A DNA stretch of 21,661 nucleotides from Chromera velia (taxonomy: Eukaryota; Sar; Chromeraceae). Position numbers and translations under genes: made by a program. Below, piece by piece: positions 18,689 to 21,661 of this stretch (its first letter is position 1; each line of letters starts with the position of its first letter). The notes beneath the pieces are model-generated. The model was not told where the DNA came from. It searched no databases and saw nothing but the letters and a program-made list of their open reading frames with translations. The DNA is taken from the NCBI GenBank assembly GCA_018398765.1, contig JAHBMJ010001959.1:2501-24161 (forward strand), read 5' to 3'.

Positions 18689-20057
18689 ATGATGCAGTGT
18701 CTCTCTGTGTTGCTTTCTGTTGCCCTTCTGGCTTTGGGAGACGGCAACGGTTCGTCCGTGTCTCCATTCCGTGGGCCAACGAGCCGCAGCAGAGTTGTGG
18801 GACCCCGACAGAAGTCGGTTACCTCAAGCCTCCTCTTCAGGTTTTCCGAGAAAGAAGCTGTTGGCGATGGGAGGCAGGCAGGACGGAGAGGGCGTGACGG
18901 GAGTAATACAGGTGGGGCTTTCCTTCTCCGAATTTCACGACTTCACCCGAGAACACGACGGGGCCCCTTGATGGGTGGAAGAACGAAGCTGCGGATGGTG
19001 TGGGCAACGCCGATGTTCGGCGATGAGCCTGGAAAGAAAAGGCGGAAGAGAGGGAACCGGGCGGTTGAAATTTCAAACTATGGCCCCGACAAGGTGACTC
19101 AGATGAACTCGGACGAATTGGAGTTCTATGAGAAGCACATGTAAGTCAGCTCTGTAGAGGCAGAACGTATATAGAGAGAACATGACAAATGGAACCTTGA
19201 CGCTGGATTTTCCCCCGGCATTGGCCGGTCCATATGGGAGATGTGTTAATAAGAACATGCGCTCGGCGTGCAGTTTCTTCTTTTCCTTCTTTCGTTTCTT
19301 CCTTCTTCACCTTTCTTTCTCTCTTTCTTCCCTGCTTGCTTGCTTGCTTCCTTCTTTCCTTCCTTTCTTACTTGCTTCCCTCCGTCATTCCTTTTTTCTT
19401 CCCTTGTTTCTTGCTTGCATTTTTCGCTCAATGGTTCGGTATCTGCTCTGCAGGTACAACTCTTCCTGGGGCAACTTTTTCTACGTCCTTGACCCAGGCC
19501 TGGGTCGGTTCCCGTGGACAAAGATGACGCCGTGGGAAGCCGCTGGGGGGGTACACATTGAGCCTGAGGTCTGTCCCGGAACTCATTTTGTTGAGGATGA
19601 TTTGCCTTCTTTGTTTTCTCCCAATTTGATTTGGCCTAGCGTCTGGACAGCTAGAGAATGCGTTCCGATTTGTGGCTGCATCATGAATCTGTGTCTTCCT
19701 GTCTGCCGGCCTTTCTGCCTGAATTCCTGATTGCCTGTCGGGTGCATGGATTTTGTGTGTGCATGTTTTGGCTTTGTCTGAAGGTGAGGGGGAAGTTTCA
19801 AAAAAGGCATGTTGTCTGCCTGCTTGCCTCTCTCTCTCTCTCTCTCTCTCTTCCCCCCCCCCCTCCGTCTGTGAGTGCATGTTGAAATTAAGAAACCAGG
19901 ACATAAAACGAGATGGACACAAAGAGTCAGGGCTGTGGTGCGTGGAAGGAACCCTTTCCTTTGAGTTCCTTCCGCATGTTTTGTCTGATGCAGGCGTACG
20001 AGAAAATCAAAAATGTGATTCAAAATTGGACAACACCAGAGGTAGGTCTGTCCGTCC

Positions 20058-20089
<32 letters not shown>

Positions 20090-20673
20090 GCCTGCCTGGC
20101 GAAGTGCCTCTTCGTTTGTCGCGACTGGTCTCCCTATCTGGCTGTTTTAGTGGCTGTTTGCTCTGTCTCTGTTCACATGTCTTTTGTGTGCTTGTGCGGT
20201 TGAGTGCATGGGTCGACCTATGGTTGTCAGCTCAGTTCGACGTGTGTGTAATCAGCGTGGCCCCCGTGAGTTGATGGAGACTTTCTTTTATTTTCATGCT
20301 CACTTAATTCTGTGAATGATGGATGCTGTATGTGTGGACTGTCGCAGGGACGAGGAGCCTTCGTTCTGGTCGGAGCGAAAGACGACCACTACGCATTTGC
20401 CTACTATGGTTCCATGCAACAGTATTCATGCATCACTGTGTGGTTAAAGTCAGCCCTACTTCCTTCCGTCCATTTTTTTTCTGCCATTTCTTTGCTGTCG
20501 TGTATTCGGACCTGTCAACGTCTCGGTGGGCGACTACCTTCATCTGACCCTTCTTTCTGTATTGTCCGATGTCCGACCGCCCAGCTTCCCGCCCTCCTGT
20601 CTTCTGTCCTTTGCATGGTCTGGGGATCGCATTGAAGACAAAGTCATCTTTGCGCGCCTTGGCACCTCCTCAG
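18689..20673 (+). CDS. Multi-exon gene with a predicted signal plus plastid-transit leader, product unrecognised
   Basis: Exons: 18689-19140, 19454-19568, 19994-20041, 20348-20448 and 20585-20673, continuing in phase at 20911. The first three junctions are well supported: CACAT|GTAAGT to TCTGCAG, GAG|GTCTGT to GATGCAG, and GAG|GTAGGT to GTCGCAG. Exon 1 begins MMQCLSVLLSVALLALGDG, a short hydrophobic core like an ER signal peptide. A Ser/Arg-rich, acid-poor stretch follows (SPFRGPTSRSRVVGPRQKSV), then the likely mature start near ATPMFGDEPGKKRRKRG. Later exons give YNSSWGNFFYVLDPGLGRFP, AYEKIKNVIQNWTTPE, GRGAFVLVGAKDDHYAFAYY and IEDKVIFARLGTSSG. The order signal, transit, mature fits nucleus-encoded proteins of secondary plastids. 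I do not recognise the mature domain. The exon 4 end (20437, 20442 or 20448) and the exon 5 start are uncertain. Confidence 0.6.
19454..20041 (+). other. Exons 2-3 of the leader-bearing gene
   Basis: Exon 2 (19454-19568) completes the split Met codon AT|G and encodes YNSSWGNFFYVLDPGLGRFP, then WTKMTPWEAAGGVHIEPE. Exon 3 (19994-20041, exactly 16 codons) encodes AYEKIKNVIQNWTTPE. Both are flanked by CT-rich intron sequence, so the coding segments stand out. Composition (Trp, Tyr, Phe and Gly rich) suggests a folded globular domain. Confidence 0.72.
19836..19863. repeat. (CT)n followed by a C10 run in the intron before exon 3
   Basis: Simple tract. The preceding intron (19141-19453) also carries (CTTG)n near 19335-19349. 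Confidence 0.9.
20050..20087. repeat. (CTGT)n microsatellite directly after the exon 3 donor
   Basis: The tract begins within 10 bp of the GTAGGT donor and has about seven CTGT units. Confidence 0.93.
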
Positions 20674-20887
20674 GTAGAAAAGAAAGGTCGCATGCATGAA
20701 ACATGGAATGAACCGACTGAGATTATTCCTAAGCTGTCAAAAAGCTGTGTGCGCGTGGTTTTGTGATCGTTCGGTGCTCGTAATCCATGGATCCATGGGG
20801 TCGTGTGTGAGAGCCTCCCTTTTTGTTTCTCTCTGTTTCTCTCTCGCCGTCCTCCTTCCTCCATTTGATTCGAATGTTTCCTTCCTG

Positions 20888-20906
20888 AATGAATGAATGA
20901 ATGAAT
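20888..20906. repeat. (GAAT)n tract next to a 3' splice site
   Basis: GAATGAATGAATGAATGAAT leads directly into ACAG at 20907-20910, the acceptor of the next coding segment. Confidence 0.88.
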
Positions 20907-20910
20907 ACAG

Positions 20911-21661
20911 GAATATTCTCTGGAAGGAAGTCCCGGGGTGTAAAGTTTCAATCGTCGCACCGGTCAGCCGCAGATCTTCAAAGTTGTCGGTCTTTTACTT
21001 TCTCTGTCCATCGCTCTCTGTCTGTTTGTCTTTCTGCCTCGGTGTGCCTGTGTCCATGTCTTTTTGTCGGTCTGTCTGTCTGTCACGGGTGGCACACCCA
21101 CGTCACACGTAAATGGGTACAGCAGAAGCATCTTTTGAGTCGATTGAACGGGTGGTTCCGTCGTCTTTTTGTTTGGCTTTCCCACAATCCGAATGGGAAG
21201 ATTTGGAGCCACCGGGACCACCGACCGCAAGTCCCACCCCCTCCCGACCCAATGGCACCCCCGCCCGGCTTTCCAGGAAACCCACTACCCCAACACGGGA
21301 ACAACAGAAGCAATGAAGCCCCAGCCCCAGTCTCAGCCCCACCCTTCAATGATCGCGCCGTTCCCAACAGTGAGGAAAACGCTTGGAAATGTCAAAAATG
21401 CCAAGCGACGTTCCCCGCTGCACGTGGGTTAATCACGCATCAAACCCACCCGAACGGGAGAAAGAAATGCAAAGAGACGATCAAAGCAAGAACAGAAGCA
21501 GCAGCAATTCCCCCACCTCCTCCCGCCGCCCCCGCCCCCGCCCCCGCCCCCCCTCTTCCCTCTTCATCGGCCTCCTCATCCCCTGCAGACCCCCCTCCAC
21601 AGGCTCCCCCTCCTTCGTCGTCCCTGCACGCCTCCTCTTCCTCCTCCTCCTCCTCCTCCTC
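20911..21661 (+). CDS. Frame open to the window end with a C2H2-like zinc finger (3' end of previous gene or new gene)
   Basis: After the ATACAG acceptor the frame in phase with exon 5 stays open for 250 codons to the window edge. An internal intron is likely: GGT|GTAAAG (after 20940) to GGGTACAG (ends 21119), both phase 0. From 21120 it reads QKHLLSRLNGWFRRLFVWLS, a Pro-rich stretch, then AWKCQKCQATFPAARGLITH followed by QTHPNGRKKCKE. CxxC and HxxxH-like spacing (C-x2-C, then H...H) resembles a single C2H2 finger. Ala/Pro repeats and a run of Ser codons follow. An in-frame ATG at 21252 (MAPPPGFPGNP) would make this a separate gene that begins here and runs off the window. Single fingers of this kind also occur at the N-terminus of some non-LTR retroelement proteins, but no reverse transcriptase is visible. 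Confidence 0.5.
21510..21661 (+). repeat. GC-rich coding low complexity: (CCGCCC)n and (TCC)n
   Basis: CCCGCC repeats at 21522-21550 encode Ala-Pro dipeptides in the open frame. A (TCC)n tract from about 21635 to the window edge encodes serine. The window end cuts the latter. Confidence 0.85.

Overview
This is eukaryotic nuclear DNA with spliced genes, not a bacterial or viral region. Exons of 28-320 bp are separated by introns of about 150-1120 bp that end mostly in GCAG (often CTGCAG) and begin GTCAGT, GTGAGN or GTAAGN. The introns are full of (CTGT/CAGA)n, (CA)n, (GA)n and (GAAA)n tracts. One gene appears to encode a protein with a two-part signal plus transit leader, as expected in an alga with a secondary plastid. 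Together this fits a chromerid-type alga such as Chromera velia. The species guess comes from style and remembered genome character; nothing was searched. Layout: (1) 134-1910, plus strand: a small multi-exon gene for a basic, helical protein of unknown function. (2) 1911-6224: an AT-rich, gene-poor island of 4.3 kb. It holds a degenerate minisatellite of roughly 57-75 bp units (about 3180-4660) and a perfectly placed 157-159 bp tandem duplication (5104-5419). (3) 6225-18048, minus strand: one large gene with at least 18, probably 20, exons. It was reconstructed here by reading-frame phase. It encodes a dynamin/EHD-like GTPase of about 650 residues, with G1 (GNVSAGKS), G3 (DSPG) and G4 (SKCD) motifs and a C-terminal membrane module of two hydrophobic helices. 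(4) 18049-18688: a 640 bp divergent promoter region. (5) 18689 to about 20911 and perhaps to the window edge, plus strand: a multi-exon gene with an apparent ER signal plus plastid transit leader and a mature part I do not recognise. (6) 20911-21661, plus strand: a frame that stays open to the window end and includes a C2H2-type zinc finger followed by Pro/Ala and Ser tracts. It is either the 3' end of gene 5 or the start of a separate gene with a start codon at 21252. The most unusual structure is a six-copy, exactly 80 bp tandem array (14131-14610) inside intron 6 of the GTPase gene. Every unit repeats the polypyrimidine tract, the AG and the first seven bases of exon 7, so the array is a tandem series of candidate 3' splice sites ending at the real one. 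A second global pattern is that introns are pyrimidine-rich on the sense strand, so the C+T skew of the plus strand flips exactly with gene orientation.
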